In this document: positions 8,519-16,828 of the stretch, piece after piece
Layout: each line of letters opens with the position of its first letter
How positions within the stretch are numbered: the first letter of the stretch is position 1
Assembly: GCA_003543245.1 (NCBI GenBank)
Contig: DPJB01000027.1
Span: 79,305-117,727, forward strand
Origin: Moraxellaceae bacterium
GTDB taxonomy: Bacteria > Pseudomonadota > Gammaproteobacteria > Pseudomonadales > Moraxellaceae
DNA length: 38,423 bases
Direction: 5' to 3'
Translations under genes and position numbers: made by a program
The notes under the pieces: generated by a model
What the model was told of the DNA's origin: nothing
Seen by the model: the letters and a program-made list of their open reading frames with translations, nothing else
Database searches by the model: none

Positions 8519-9031
8519 TTACAAGGGCCACTCGCCCACCACATGATAAACCGATCCGTCCGGCGTCAGCTCCGAGCGCACGAGTGCCAGTGCCGGCACC
8601 CGCCACTCCACCACCGGCCACACCGGCAGGCTTTCGGAAGGAATAACGATCTGCCGCGACAGCGTGACATGCGGCTTGAAATGACGGGCCTCGACCGGAA
8701 AACCGGCCAGTACCAGCCCCGCATGCAGGCGCTCCACCAGCCGCACCAGTGCCGCCGGCGTGTCTGTCGGGCGCAGGCAGGCCAGCCCCTGTTTTTTCCA
8801 GGACTCAACCCGGTCAAACCGCAGGATCACGGGATCGTGCGGCAGGTCATCGCCCAGCGCCAGCAGGGCATTGATGCGACTGCCCGGCAACTCGCCCAGA
8901 AAGGCCAGCGTGAGGTGCAGGTTGTCAGCAGGAACACGTCGCCCGCCCAGCGGCATCACATACGGCGCCAACCCGTCATGCCATGCCTTGCGGGTCCCGG
9001 GATCTGGCCAGAGTGCAAAAAAGAGACGCAT
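8519..9031 (-). CDS. thpR: RNA 2',3'-cyclic phosphodiesterase (LigT/ThpR family)
   Basis: A 170-residue member of the 2H phosphoesterase superfamily. The two HxT motifs are clear: HLT at 39-41 in NLHLTLAFLGELPG and HVT at 121-123 in FKPHVTLSR. Enzymes of this family open 2',3'-cyclic phosphate ends of RNA and can ligate tRNA halves in vitro; the cellular role is unsettled. The N-terminal MRLFFALWPD is typical. It is the first gene of a leftward run that continues into the ECF sigma gene after about 115 bases. Confidence 0.9.
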   Translation of the reverse strand: MRLFFALWPDPGTRKAWHDGLAPYVMPLGGRRVPADNLHLTLAFLGELPGSRINALLALGDDLPHDPVILRFDRVESWKKQGLACLRPTDTPAALVRLVERLHAGLVLAGFPVEARHFKPHVTLSRQIVIPSESLPVWPVVEWRVPALALVRSELTPDGSVYHVVGEWPL

Positions 9032-9166
9032 GAAATCCTGTCATCCGTGTGGGCCGGTGACAGGACTACAGCAGTTGCCAGCCCCCAATACAAGACCTCG
9101 CAAGCACCGTACAAGCATCCCCACACGGGAACACGCTGTGCGCATGTCTGTGCCGGCAGCAGACAC

Positions 9167-9196
9167 AAAAAAGGCGGATCACTGATCCGCCTTTTT
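9167..9196 (-). terminator. Intrinsic terminator after the desaturase operon (bidirectional shape)
   Basis: GGCGGATC (9173-9180) pairs with GATCCGCC (9184-9191) around ACT, flanked by AAAAAA (9167-9172) and TTTTT (9192-9196). On the minus strand the hairpin is followed by a U-run and lies 14 bases past the desaturase stop codon. The plus strand also reads as a terminator, though no plus gene enters from the left. Confidence 0.9.
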
Positions 9197-9209
9197 CTGC
9201 CTTAACGCA

Positions 9210-10316
9210 TCAGCCCATTTCCGGCACCGTCAGCACTGGCGCGCTGACCGAACGACTGGGAAATGCATGGCGCAGGATTCGCCACACCACCTGAGAAAAC
9301 TGCGACAGCATGGTGCCGGTGTTGTAACGCTGGCCATACCGCTCGCAGATGGCGCGAACCTCCGGCGCCATTTCTGCGTAACGGCGGGCAGGCACATCGG
9401 GGTACAGGTGATGCTCGATCTGGTGACTGAGGTTGCCGGTCATGATGTGAAAAATAGTGCCGCCCTTCAGGTTGGATGAACCACGCACCTGACGAAGATA
9501 CCAGTGACCGCGCGTTTCATTGTCCAGAACACTTTTTGGAAACACTTCTGCATTGGCCGTGAAGTGGCCACAGAAAATAACGGCATACGTCCACAGGTTA
9601 CGGACGACATTTGCCACCAGATTACCCAGTAGCACCGGCAGAAAGAACGGACCGGCAAGCAGCGGAAACAGCACATAATCCTTGAGGATCTGGCGACGCA
9701 TCTTGCGTGCCACCGGCCGGAACTCTTCCTTCAGCTCGGCCTTTGTTTTCTTGCCACTGAAATACCGCCCCAGCTCCAGATCCTGAATGGCAATGCCCCA
9801 CTCGAACAGGATGGCAAAGATCACTGCAACCACAGGCTGCGCCAGGTAAAAAGGTTTCCAGCGCTGCTCCGGAAACAGGCGCAGCAGGCCGTAACCGATG
9901 TCATCATCCATGCCGCGCACATTGGTGTAGGTGTGATGCTTGAAGTTATGTGTCTTGCGCCAGTTGTCACTGGTGCCCACGATGTCCCATTCATAGGTCT
10001 TGCCATTCAGGCTGGCATCGCCCATCCAGTCGTACTGGCCGTGCATCACGTTATGGGCAAGCTCCATGTTTTCCAGAATCTTGGACAGACTCAGAAAGAA
10101 CGTACCGATAATCCATGCCGGCGGAAAAATACCGAAGAACAGGAACGCACGGCCGATCACCTCGGTGTACCGCACGGACTTCACCACACGGCGGATATAG
10201 CGCGCATCCTCATCACCCAGCCTGGCGACAGTGCGGGCACGCAGTGCATCAAGCTCGGCACCAAACTGCTTGAGCTCACGATCAGACAGGGGGCGGTTGA
10301 TGGATGTAGTCGTCAT
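9210..10316 (-). CDS. desB: Membrane acyl-CoA/acyl-lipid desaturase (DesB-like)
   Basis: A 368-residue di-iron membrane desaturase that introduces a double bond into saturated acyl chains. The three histidine boxes are present: HNVMH (88-92), HNFKHH (123-128) and HQIEHH (298-303). Hydrophobic segments lie near 57-76, 160-175 and 215-250. I prefer the ATG at 10316 (MTTTSINRP), which has GAGG about 8 bases upstream and avoids overlap with the reductase gene; an ATG at 10337 is possible. It lies directly downstream of a ferredoxin-type reductase that should supply electrons, with a divergent TetR repressor beyond. This matches the P. aeruginosa desT-desCB arrangement (PA4890-PA4888). Confidence 0.92.
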   Translation of the reverse strand: MTTTSINRPLSDRELKQFGAELDALRARTVARLGDEDARYIRRVVKSVRYTEVIGRAFLFFGIFPPAWIIGTFFLSLSKILENMELAHNVMHGQYDWMGDASLNGKTYEWDIVGTSDNWRKTHNFKHHTYTNVRGMDDDIGYGLLRLFPEQRWKPFYLAQPVVAVIFAILFEWGIAIQDLELGRYFSGKKTKAELKEEFRPVARKMRRQILKDYVLFPLLAGPFFLPVLLGNLVANVVRNLWTYAVIFCGHFTANAEVFPKSVLDNETRGHWYLRQVRGSSNLKGGTIFHIMTGNLSHQIEHHLYPDVPARRYAEMAPEVRAICERYGQRYNTGTMLSQFSQVVWRILRHAFPSRSVSAPVLTVPEMG

Positions 10317-10326
10317 GGCACAAGCC

Positions 10327-11415
10327 TCAAAGATCAAGCGTGATATCGGTACTGGCGCGGCTGATGCAAATGCGCAACGCGGCAGTGGACTCGGCGGAAT
10401 ATTCGCCCGTGTTCATGTCCTGCGTGGTGCCCGCAGACTTGCCACAGGCGCAGGTATTGCAGATGCCGATACGGCAGCCATGTGCGGGATTGATGCCTTG
10501 TGCTTCAAGCGCCACCAGCAGCGATTCGCCTACCGGCACATCCAGCGTGCGACCGCTGGCGGCAAGATGCACCCGCACCGTGCCGGTCGCATCTGTTGCA
10601 AATGCAGGCGCGGTAAACGCTTCCGCCTGGAAAGAGCGTGCCGTGGTGCCGGCCAGATCAATGGCCGCATGCACAAAGCCGGAAGGGCCACACGCAGATA
10701 CATGCCGCTCACCCAGGTCTGGCACCAGCGCCTGCAGCAGTTCGCCACTGATGCGACCGCTGCTTGCGCCGGGCTGCAGTCCCGGGTCCCGGGTGAGAAT
10801 GAAATGCACCCTGAAGCACGGTGTGCGGGCGGCCAGTTCATTCAACTCATCAACAAAACAGAGTTCTTCGCGGGTACGCGCCCAGTAAACCAGCGTCAGG
10901 TCTGCCGGCATGCCGGCCGCTGCCAGTGCCCGCGTCATGCTGATCAATGGTGTAATGCCGCTGCCCGCTGCCAGAAAAAGGAATTTGCGGTCACGCACCA
11001 GCGGATTGGCGGCATGCAGCACCATCTCGCCAAAGGCCGCACCAATTTCAAGTACATCACCGACCTTTACGTCGGTGCACAGGTGCGTGCTCAAGACACC
11101 GCCCTTGATCTGCCTGACGGTAATGCTGATACAGCCATCTTCGCCTGGCAGGCCGGTAAAGCTGTAGCTGCGGGTAACGCGACGGCCATTCACCTCGGCA
11201 GAGACATTCACATGCTGGCCGGGCATGAAGCCGGCAAAATGGCCATTGGGCCTGAGCACCAGCGTGACGGCGTCAGAGGACTCGCGCTGGTGCCCGACCA
11301 CGCGTGCCAGCGTGCGCTCCCACGCCCATACCGGATTGATCATGCCCGCCCAGAAGTCAAAGACGGGCGGTGACACCAGCGGGGCAATCAGGCGCTGCAG
11401 GGGGGTAGCGGACAT
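10327..11415 (-). CDS. desC: Ferredoxin reductase with C-terminal 2Fe-2S domain (desaturase partner)
   Basis: A 362-residue electron-transfer protein counted from the ATG at 11415 (MSATPLQRL), which follows AAGAGG; an upstream ATG at 11454 overlaps the promoter and is unlikely. An FAD-binding domain has RSYS (82-85). An NAD(P) domain has AAGSGITPLIS (149-159) and ACGPSGF (241-247). The plant-type 2Fe-2S domain has Cys314, Cys319, Cys322 and Cys350. It should pass electrons from NAD(P)H to the adjacent desaturase, and the 10-base spacing indicates one transcript. The symbol follows the P. aeruginosa locus by position and domain content. Confidence 0.9.
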   Translation of the reverse strand: MSATPLQRLIAPLVSPPVFDFWAGMINPVWAWERTLARVVGHQRESSDAVTLVLRPNGHFAGFMPGQHVNVSAEVNGRRVTRSYSFTGLPGEDGCISITVRQIKGGVLSTHLCTDVKVGDVLEIGAAFGEMVLHAANPLVRDRKFLFLAAGSGITPLISMTRALAAAGMPADLTLVYWARTREELCFVDELNELAARTPCFRVHFILTRDPGLQPGASSGRISGELLQALVPDLGERHVSACGPSGFVHAAIDLAGTTARSFQAEAFTAPAFATDATGTVRVHLAASGRTLDVPVGESLLVALEAQGINPAHGCRIGICNTCACGKSAGTTQDMNTGEYSAESTAALRICISRASTDITLDL

Positions 11416-11452
11416 GTGAAGCCTCTTGTTGGCATCCCGGGTAACGGGGCGC

Positions 11453-11480
11453 ATTATACAAGAGAATATACGACTGTCTA
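11453..11480 (-). promoter_or_regulatory. Predicted sigma-70 promoter of the desaturase operon
   Basis: Read on the minus strand, TAGACA (bases 11480-11475) and TATAAT (bases 11458-11453) are separated by 16 bases. They lie about 40 bases before the reductase start codon. Both elements touch the TATACA-type repeats described separately, so a repressor bound there would block RNA polymerase. Confidence 0.65.
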
Positions 11481-11492
11481 TACAAGTGTATA
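11455..11492. promoter_or_regulatory. Predicted operator for the FabR/DesT-like repressor
   Basis: A perfect inverted repeat TATACA-AG-TGTATA lies at 11479-11492. A second copy, TATACA-AG-AGAATA, with four of six right-arm bases conserved, lies 24 bases away at 11455-11468. Both sit between the divergent repressor and desaturase-operon genes and overlap the predicted promoter elements. TetR-family repressors of this group bind such palindromes; that this regulator binds this one is inferred from position. Confidence 0.65.
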
Positions 11493-11508
11493 TTAATTAG
11501 ATGATGGT

Positions 11509-12234
11509 ATGATGCCTGCCAATAATGACTCGACCCAGCCACCGAGGCCCGAACCCGCGATGACCCCGACCGACCTGACTGCGGAAAAATCCCCGGTAGC
11601 CGACAGTGGCAGTACCCGTGGCCGCAAGGTGAGCATTTCCCGTGACGACATCATCAGTGCCGCCCTTACGCTGATCGGCCCGAACCGCAGCGTCTCCACC
11701 CTCAGCCTGCGTGAAGTGGCCAGGGAGGCTGGCGTCGCCCCCAACAGCTTCTACCGGCACTTCCATGACATGGACGAGCTGGCCATTGCCCTGATCGAGC
11801 TGGCCGGCAGCTCGCTGCGCGGCATCATCGGTGAAGCCCGCCACCGCGCCACGGCCGAGCGCAGCGTGGTCCGCAGCTCGGTGGAGGCTTTCATGGAGCA
11901 ACTGAATGCGGACGACAAGCTGCTTCACATGCTGCTGCGCGAAGGCACTGCCGGATCGGATGCCTTCAAGAAGGCGGTCGAAAAACAGCTGGGATTCTTT
12001 GAAGAGGAGTTGCAGGCCGATCTGGTGCGTCTGGCCGCGCACAACAAGACCGGCCTCTACGAGCCGGCCCTGACGGCCAAGGCGATCACCCGCCTGGTTG
12101 TCGCCATCGGTGCCACCACCATGGACCTGCCGCCGGAGCAGCGCGCCAGCGCCACGGAACAACTGGCCGTCATGGTGCGCATGATCGTGGTCGGCAGCCA
12201 GACCATGGCCGCCAGCGGACAAGTCCGAATCTGA
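11509..12234 (+). CDS. TetR family repressor of unsaturated fatty acid genes (FabR/DesT-like)
   Basis: About 241 residues with an N-terminal helix-turn-helix, SLREVAREAGVAPNSFYRHF, almost the FabR signature, then a ligand-binding domain rich in helices, including LHMLLREGTAGSDAF. FabR and DesT sense the saturated/unsaturated acyl balance and control desaturase or fabA/fabB genes. The divergent desaturase operon and the shared palindromic operator support this role here. The first ATG at 11509 has no ribosome-binding site and lies very close to the likely transcript start. The ATG at 11560, after a GAGG, may be the true start. The first 40 residues are disordered and not conserved either way. 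Confidence 0.85.
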   Translation: MMPANNDSTQPPRPEPAMTPTDLTAEKSPVADSGSTRGRKVSISRDDIISAALTLIGPNRSVSTLSLREVAREAGVAPNSFYRHFHDMDELAIALIELAGSSLRGIIGEARHRATAERSVVRSSVEAFMEQLNADDKLLHMLLREGTAGSDAFKKAVEKQLGFFEEELQADLVRLAAHNKTGLYEPALTAKAITRLVVAIGATTMDLPPEQRASATEQLAVMVRMIVVGSQTMAASGQVRI

Positions 12235-12240
12235 CGCCAA

Positions 12241-12259
12241 GAGCCGCCGGCAACGGCTC
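12241..12259. terminator. Stem-loop between convergent fabR-like gene and pyrC'
   Basis: GAGCCG (12241-12246) pairs with CGGCTC (12254-12259) around a 7-base loop, 6 bases after the repressor stop codon and overlapping the pyrC' stop codon. There is no T-run, so its efficiency as a terminator is doubtful. Confidence 0.35.
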
Positions 12260-13475
12260 AGTCGAATACCCGCACCACTTTGCCCTGCATGACCAGACCA
12301 AACCATGGCGTGTTCTTGCCGGTCGACAGCAGTGTGTCGGCCCCCACCGTCCATTGCACAGACGGATCAATCAGCAACCAGCCGGTATTCTTTTCCAGCC
12401 CCAGCACATCGGCAGGTCGGTGGGTCAATGACGCAATCAGACGGCTTTCCGTCAGCACACCGTCGCGCACCAGCTGCAGCCCCAGCGGCAATACGGTTTC
12501 CAGTGTACTCATGCCGGGCTCGGTGGCCGGAAACGGCGCCAGCTTGGCGCTGGCATCCAGCGGCTGGTGATCGGAGCAGATGGCATCAATCACACCGCTG
12601 CTCACGCCTTCACGCAGCGCGTCACGATCCGCTTCGCTGCGCAGTGGAGGCCGCACATGGGCAAAACTGTTGAAGCCGTCGATGGCCGCATCGGTAAGGT
12701 GCAGGTGATGCATGGCCACATCCGCCGTGACCGGAATGCCTTTTTCACGGGCAATTCGGATCAGCTCGACCGAGCCCTTGCAGGACAGCTGGCCAAAGTG
12801 CGCCTTCACGCCGGTCTGCTCGACCAGCAACAACTGGGTGGCCAGGGCAATGGTTTCTGCCGTCTCGGGAATGCCGGGCAGGCCCAGACGCGCCGCCGTA
12901 AAACCGTCATGGGCACAGCCGCGCGCCAGGCTTGGCTCTTCCGGCGAGAAAAACACGGTGAGACCAAGCGTTGCGGCGTATTCGAGGCAGCGCAGCGCGG
13001 TTTCGACATTGGCAAACGGCGCGCGGGCATTACCCACGGCCACGCAACCGGCATGATGCAGGCGGTTCATGTTGGACAGCGCCTTGCCTTCAAGCCCCCG
13101 GGTCAGCGCACCCACCGGATACACCGTGGCAAAACCGGCTTCTTCCGAGCGCTCACGCAACTGCGTCACGAGTGCGCCCGAGTCCAGCACCGGCTGCGTA
13201 TCGGGCGGCACCACCAGATGCAGGAAACCGCCGGCACGCGCCGCCCTTGTTTCGCTGACCGCACCGCCGTGCACCCTGGCACCCGGCTCGCGCAGGCGCG
13301 CACACAAATCCACAAATGCCGGTGTCAGCCACAGACCGTTGCCATCAATCACTTCCGCTGCCGCGACGCCGCTGCCACCAATCATCATGCGGCCGTTTTC
13401 CAGAATGACACTGGTTACGGCATCGTGTGAGGCAGCAGGGTCGATCAGTCGGACATTGTCGATACGAACAGCCAT
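12258..13475 (-). CDS. pyrC': Dihydroorotase-like protein PyrC', probably non-catalytic
   Basis: A 405-residue amidohydrolase-fold protein counted from the ATG at 13475 (MAVRIDNVRL), which follows AAGGAG. Active dihydroorotases carry a metal-binding HxH before LREPG; here the segment is DLCARLREPG, with Cys58 and Arg60 in place of both histidines. The later CSDHQPLD block is kept. In Pseudomonas an inactive PyrC' encoded after pyrB is needed to assemble the aspartate transcarbamoylase holoenzyme, and this gene sits 19 bases after pyrB in the same way. A true dihydroorotase should be encoded elsewhere in the genome. Confidence 0.9.
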   Translation of the reverse strand: MAVRIDNVRLIDPAASHDAVTSVILENGRMMIGGSGVAAAEVIDGNGLWLTPAFVDLCARLREPGARVHGGAVSETRAARAGGFLHLVVPPDTQPVLDSGALVTQLRERSEEAGFATVYPVGALTRGLEGKALSNMNRLHHAGCVAVGNARAPFANVETALRCLEYAATLGLTVFFSPEEPSLARGCAHDGFTAARLGLPGIPETAETIALATQLLLVEQTGVKAHFGQLSCKGSVELIRIAREKGIPVTADVAMHHLHLTDAAIDGFNSFAHVRPPLRSEADRDALREGVSSGVIDAICSDHQPLDASAKLAPFPATEPGMSTLETVLPLGLQLVRDGVLTESRLIASLTHRPADVLGLEKNTGWLLIDPSVQWTVGADTLLSTGKNTPWFGLVMQGKVVRVFD

Positions 13476-13494
13476 ACCGGCTCCTTCAAGAAAT

Positions 13495-14481
13495 TCAGCG
13501 TTGCTCGCTCTGGCCACGCACAGCCAGGCTGAGCACGGCCATGCGCACGGCGATACCGTAATTCACCTGCTTCAGGATCAGTGACTGCGGGCCATCGGCC
13601 ACCGCCGACTCGATTTCCACCCCACGGTTGATCGGCCCCGGGTGCATCACCAGCACACCCGGTTTGGCATGTTTCAGTTTGTCGCGCGTCAGGCCATAGA
13701 GGGCGTAGAACTCGTCGCTGGACGGCAGCAGTGCCGACTCCATGCGCTCGTTCTGCACGCGCAGGGCAATCACCACATCCACATCAACCAGCCCGTCTTC
13801 CATGCGCTCGAAGACTTTTACACCCAGTTGGTCAAAATCCCTGGGCTGCAGTGTGCGCGGGGCAATCACACGGATTTCCTTTGCCCCCAGGGTTTGCAGG
13901 GCATGGATCTCCGAGCGGGCCACACGCGAATGACGGATGTCACCGACAATCGCAACGATGAGGTTCTCGAACGCCCCGGCATGACGGCGGATGGTGAGCA
14001 TGTCGAGCATGGCCTGCGTCGGATGCGCATGGCGACCGTCACCGGCATTGATCACCGCCACCTTCGGCGTGACCTGGCTGGCAATGAAATGTGCCGCGCC
14101 GGAATCGCCGTGACGTACCACAAAGATATCGGCCGTCATCGCTTCCAGATTCCACAGCATGTCGCGCAGGGTTTCACCCTTGCTGGTGGAGGACTTGGAA
14201 ATATCGATATTGAGCACGTCGGCGCCCAGACGCTTGGCGGCCACTTCAAACGTGGTGCGGGTACGCGTGCTGGGTTCGAAAAAGAGGTTCATTACCGTGC
14301 GGCCGGCCAGCAGCGGGCGGTTCACGATGGCCCCGGTCACCGGATCAATAAAGCTCTCGGCCGTATCGAGAATCTCGGTGAGGTGGTCGCGGGAGAGACC
14401 TTCGGTCGTCAGAAAATGGCGCAGGCGATCCTGAGCGTTGAGCTGCAGGCGGCTGGCTTCGTGCGCGGAAGATCGATGCAT
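13495..14481 (-). CDS. pyrB: Aspartate carbamoyltransferase catalytic chain
   Basis: A 328-residue enzyme that joins carbamoyl phosphate and aspartate, the committed step of pyrimidine synthesis. The carbamoyl-phosphate site FFEPSTRTRTTFE has STRTR at 71-75, and HPGPINRGVE lies toward the C-terminus. The ATG at 14481 (MHRSSAHEAS) follows AAGGA by 9 bases; the earlier ATG at 14520 lies in the leader. The extended N-terminus before the core is usual for the PyrB class that partners PyrC'. ruvX lies upstream on the same strand. The regulator gene pyrR often found between them in Pseudomonas is absent: the 130-base gap holds no supported ORF. Confidence 0.95.
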   Translation of the reverse strand: MHRSSAHEASRLQLNAQDRLRHFLTTEGLSRDHLTEILDTAESFIDPVTGAIVNRPLLAGRTVMNLFFEPSTRTRTTFEVAAKRLGADVLNIDISKSSTSKGETLRDMLWNLEAMTADIFVVRHGDSGAAHFIASQVTPKVAVINAGDGRHAHPTQAMLDMLTIRRHAGAFENLIVAIVGDIRHSRVARSEIHALQTLGAKEIRVIAPRTLQPRDFDQLGVKVFERMEDGLVDVDVVIALRVQNERMESALLPSSDEFYALYGLTRDKLKHAKPGVLVMHPGPINRGVEIESAVADGPQSLILKQVNYGIAVRMAVLSLAVRGQSEQR

Positions 14482-14611
14482 GGGGCCTGTCCTTCGATGA
14501 GCGCCGCAATTGTAAACCACTTACCGGGCGGCGGCGATGGACGCCGGCCTCTGGTGTCATCCGGCGGCCCTGTCCGGGCGCCTTCATCAGGGCTCCACTA
14601 TCAGGGAACCT

Positions 14612-15052
14612 TTAAGGAGCAAGGCGTTGCGGATCGGCCAGCCAGGCCTCGGCAATGAAAACGGCGGCGGTGGAGTCCAGCGAGGGCAGCTTGCCCTTGC
14701 GACGATCCTGCACCTCCATCAGAAGTCCCCGGGCGGAGTGGCTGGACAGGCGCTCGTCACACATGAACACCGGCAGGCGGTAGCGTGCCACCATGCGGCG
14801 GGCGAACTTGCGCGCCAGATGTGACAGCGCGGACTCGGTGTCATCCATGTTGAGCGGCAGACCAACCACCAGTGCCTCCGGCGTCCACTCGCGCAGCAGG
14901 GCATCCAGCTTGTCCCAGTCAGGAATGCCGTCACGGGCCGGAATGGGGGGCAGTGGCGAGGCATTGCCGGTAATGGCCTGGGCACTGGCCACGCCAATGC
15001 GTTTGGTGCCGAAATCAAAACCGAGAATGCGCTGGAAGGAAGGTTCGGTCAT
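14612..15052 (-). CDS. ruvX: RuvX/YqgF family Holliday junction resolvase-like nuclease
   Basis: A 146-residue RNase H-fold protein. Visible are ILGFDFGTKRIGVA near 9-22 with the first catalytic Asp, ALVVGLPLNMDDTES near 60-74, CDERLSSHSA near 98-107 and the C-terminal DSTAAVFIAEAWL. Family members have been linked to Holliday junction resolution and to 16S rRNA 5'-end maturation. It follows yqgE by about 95 bases and precedes pyrB, an order conserved in Pseudomonadales. Confidence 0.93.
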   Translation of the reverse strand: MTEPSFQRILGFDFGTKRIGVASAQAITGNASPLPPIPARDGIPDWDKLDALLREWTPEALVVGLPLNMDDTESALSHLARKFARRMVARYRLPVFMCDERLSSHSARGLLMEVQDRRKGKLPSLDSTAAVFIAEAWLADPQRLAP

Positions 15053-15148
15053 CGGGATGAGATGTGCCTGGACGTTTGACCGGATTGTACGCCGAAGCCA
15101 CCCGCAGCGCCGCTGCCGGCAGTACGGGTATCGTCGCAGCAGACGGCG

Positions 15149-15718
15149 TCAGGCGTGTCCGGCTTCGCTGGCGAGAAAGGCAGGATCAATACCCAGCTTG
15201 TGAATGCCGGCCTGCCAGCGTTGCTCGAACGGCAGGCTGAACAGCAGCTCGGTATCGGCCGTGCAGTTAAGCCAGGCGTTATCGGCCATTTCCTCTTCCA
15301 GCTGCCCGGGCGCCCAGCCTGCGTAACCAAGGGCGACCAGATATTCGTCCGGCCCCTGCCCTTTGGCGATCGCATCCAGAATGTCGCGTGAACTGGTGAC
15401 ATAGATGCCGTCGGCGACCGGCAGCGTGCTGCTCCAGCTGCCTTCTTCGCAATGCAGCACAAACCCCATCTGCGGATTCACCGGGCCACCAAACAGCACC
15501 GGCAACTCCGGCTTGCGCAAGGGTGCCGACGGCTCGGCATTGATTTCCTTGAGCAGGCGGTCGAGGTGCAGCTCCATGGGACGGTTCACGATCAGGCCGA
15601 CCGCACCTTCTTCATCGTGCCTGATGATGTAGGTGAGGGTATGAGAAAAGCGCGGATCGGCCATGGCGGGCATGGCGATCAGGCACTGGTGCGTAAAATT
15701 GGCGTTTTCGAGTGTCAT
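15149..15718 (-). CDS. yqgE: UPF0301 protein YqgE
   Basis: A 189-residue protein of the YqgE/AlgH family. The conserved blocks are LIAMPAMADPRFSHTLTYI near 13-31, GAVGLIVNRPM near 38-48, FGGPVNPQMGFVLH near 76-89 and LGYAGWAPGQLEEE near 130-143. The molecular function is not established; AlgH affects alginate regulation in Pseudomonas. It is upstream of ruvX on the same strand, a conserved pair. Confidence 0.93.
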   Translation of the reverse strand: MTLENANFTHQCLIAMPAMADPRFSHTLTYIIRHDEEGAVGLIVNRPMELHLDRLLKEINAEPSAPLRKPELPVLFGGPVNPQMGFVLHCEEGSWSSTLPVADGIYVTSSRDILDAIAKGQGPDEYLVALGYAGWAPGQLEEEMADNAWLNCTADTELLFSLPFEQRWQAGIHKLGIDPAFLASEAGHA

Positions 15719-15756
15719 GCCTTCAGTATGGGGGCTGGCGCAGACAACTCAAGCAT

Positions 15757-16704
15757 TCAGACCAGGCCGGCGCGCAGACGGCGCAGATTTTCTGCTGGCA
15801 GGTCATGCTTTTCGCCCAGCCGGATATAGCTGTCGAGCATGTCCCGCGTTTGTTGCCCGACCTTGGTGAAGTGGTACTCAAGATAGGGCTCCAGTTCCAG
15901 CGGCAGCACCTTGGGCGCCACCAGCAACAGCAGGCGGCTGGCCAGTGGCGTCAGCAGCATTTTTTCCAGGGCCACCTTTGCCCCGCGGTCTTCCGCCAGG
16001 ATGGCCAGTGCTTCGCGCCCGGCCTCGCGCCCAAGGGCCAGTTGCGGGCTCCCGGCAAAGCCGGACAGTTGCCACTCATGCTGCTCCAGAGCCGCAATCA
16101 GGGGAATCATGACGGCCTCGGAACCGGCTCCCGCGCCCTCCAGATCGGCCACTTCACGGGCCGCCATACCACCCGCCCGCAATGCCTCGACCACTGTCTG
16201 CACGCCCTGATGTGGCCCGCTGAACATCCCGGGGGCCAGTGGCGAGAAGAAATAGGCGATGCCTTCCTTGCCACTGCAGCCGGGCAACGGCGACTGGTAG
16301 CTGATGAAGGTGATGAGGCCCTGCACCATGGTTGCCCCGGCCGGCAGCCTCTGCCGCACCCAGGCAGCATCCTCGGGGCCGGGCTGCAGGCAGATCACGG
16401 TCGCCTTGCCCACGGCGGCAATCACCTGTTGCGACAGGTCGGAGCGCAGGGCATCAGAGGCCATGCACAACCAGACCTGGTCCCATTGTGCGGCGGCCAC
16501 CTCGTCCACCGTGCTGACCACGGCATACTCCTGCCAGTGCTCGCTCTCCGTGCGCAGATACCCCAGCCGGTGCAATGGCAGCCCTGCTGCCAGCTCGGCG
16601 GCATACCTGGCCTTGACGAAGAAAGTGACATGGTGTCCGGCGCGGGCCAGATGCCGCCCGTACACCTGCCCTACCGCCCCAGCCCCCACCAGCAAAATGT
16701 TCAT
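15757..16704 (-). CDS. Ketopantoate reductase family (PanE/ApbA-like) oxidoreductase
   Basis: A 315-residue protein with an N-terminal NAD(P)-binding Rossmann start, MNILLVGAGAVGQVYGRHLA (GxGxxG at 7-12), and a helical C-terminal domain. The overall layout is that of ketopantoate reductase, which reduces ketopantoate on the pantothenate path. The central lysine motif of classical PanE is hard to place and the C-terminus diverges, so this may be a family member with another substrate. It is divergent from a short-chain dehydrogenase gene, and the shared 124-base region carries a palindrome. Confidence 0.75.
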   Translation of the reverse strand: MNILLVGAGAVGQVYGRHLARAGHHVTFFVKARYAAELAAGLPLHRLGYLRTESEHWQEYAVVSTVDEVAAAQWDQVWLCMASDALRSDLSQQVIAAVGKATVICLQPGPEDAAWVRQRLPAGATMVQGLITFISYQSPLPGCSGKEGIAYFFSPLAPGMFSGPHQGVQTVVEALRAGGMAAREVADLEGAGAGSEAVMIPLIAALEQHEWQLSGFAGSPQLALGREAGREALAILAEDRGAKVALEKMLLTPLASRLLLLVAPKVLPLELEPYLEYHFTKVGQQTRDMLDSYIRLGEKHDLPAENLRRLRAGLV

Positions 16705-16759
16705 GCACTGTTTTCCCGTGTCACCGCCGTTTTCCGGATACTAGCAGAATACATCGATA

Positions 16760-16790
16760 GTTTGACAACTGTCGAACTAACAACTACCGT
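16760..16790 (+). promoter_or_regulatory. Palindrome overlapping a predicted promoter between the reductase and SDR genes
   Basis: GTTTGACA (16760-16767) and TGTCGAAC (16770-16777) form an 8-2-8 inverted repeat with one mismatch. TTGACA inside it, 17 bases before TACCGT (16785-16790), is a plausible -35/-10 for the rightward gene. On the other strand TTCGAC could act as -35 for the leftward gene. The 2-base spacer equals that of the fabR-like operator, but the arms differ. The binding factor is unknown. Confidence 0.45.
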
Positions 16791-16828
16791 GCAATCCCAC
16801 TACCCCATGCCCTCCGGAGCACTCTCTC

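Noticed and set aside
10231..11373. Plus-strand open frame (about 380 codons) opposite the desaturase reductase
   Set aside because: The minus strand codes a complete FAD/NAD/2Fe-2S protein there; the plus frame has no domain.
13642..14658. Plus-strand open frame opposite pyrB
   Set aside because: Antisense to a complete pyrB. Composition is that of a reverse frame.
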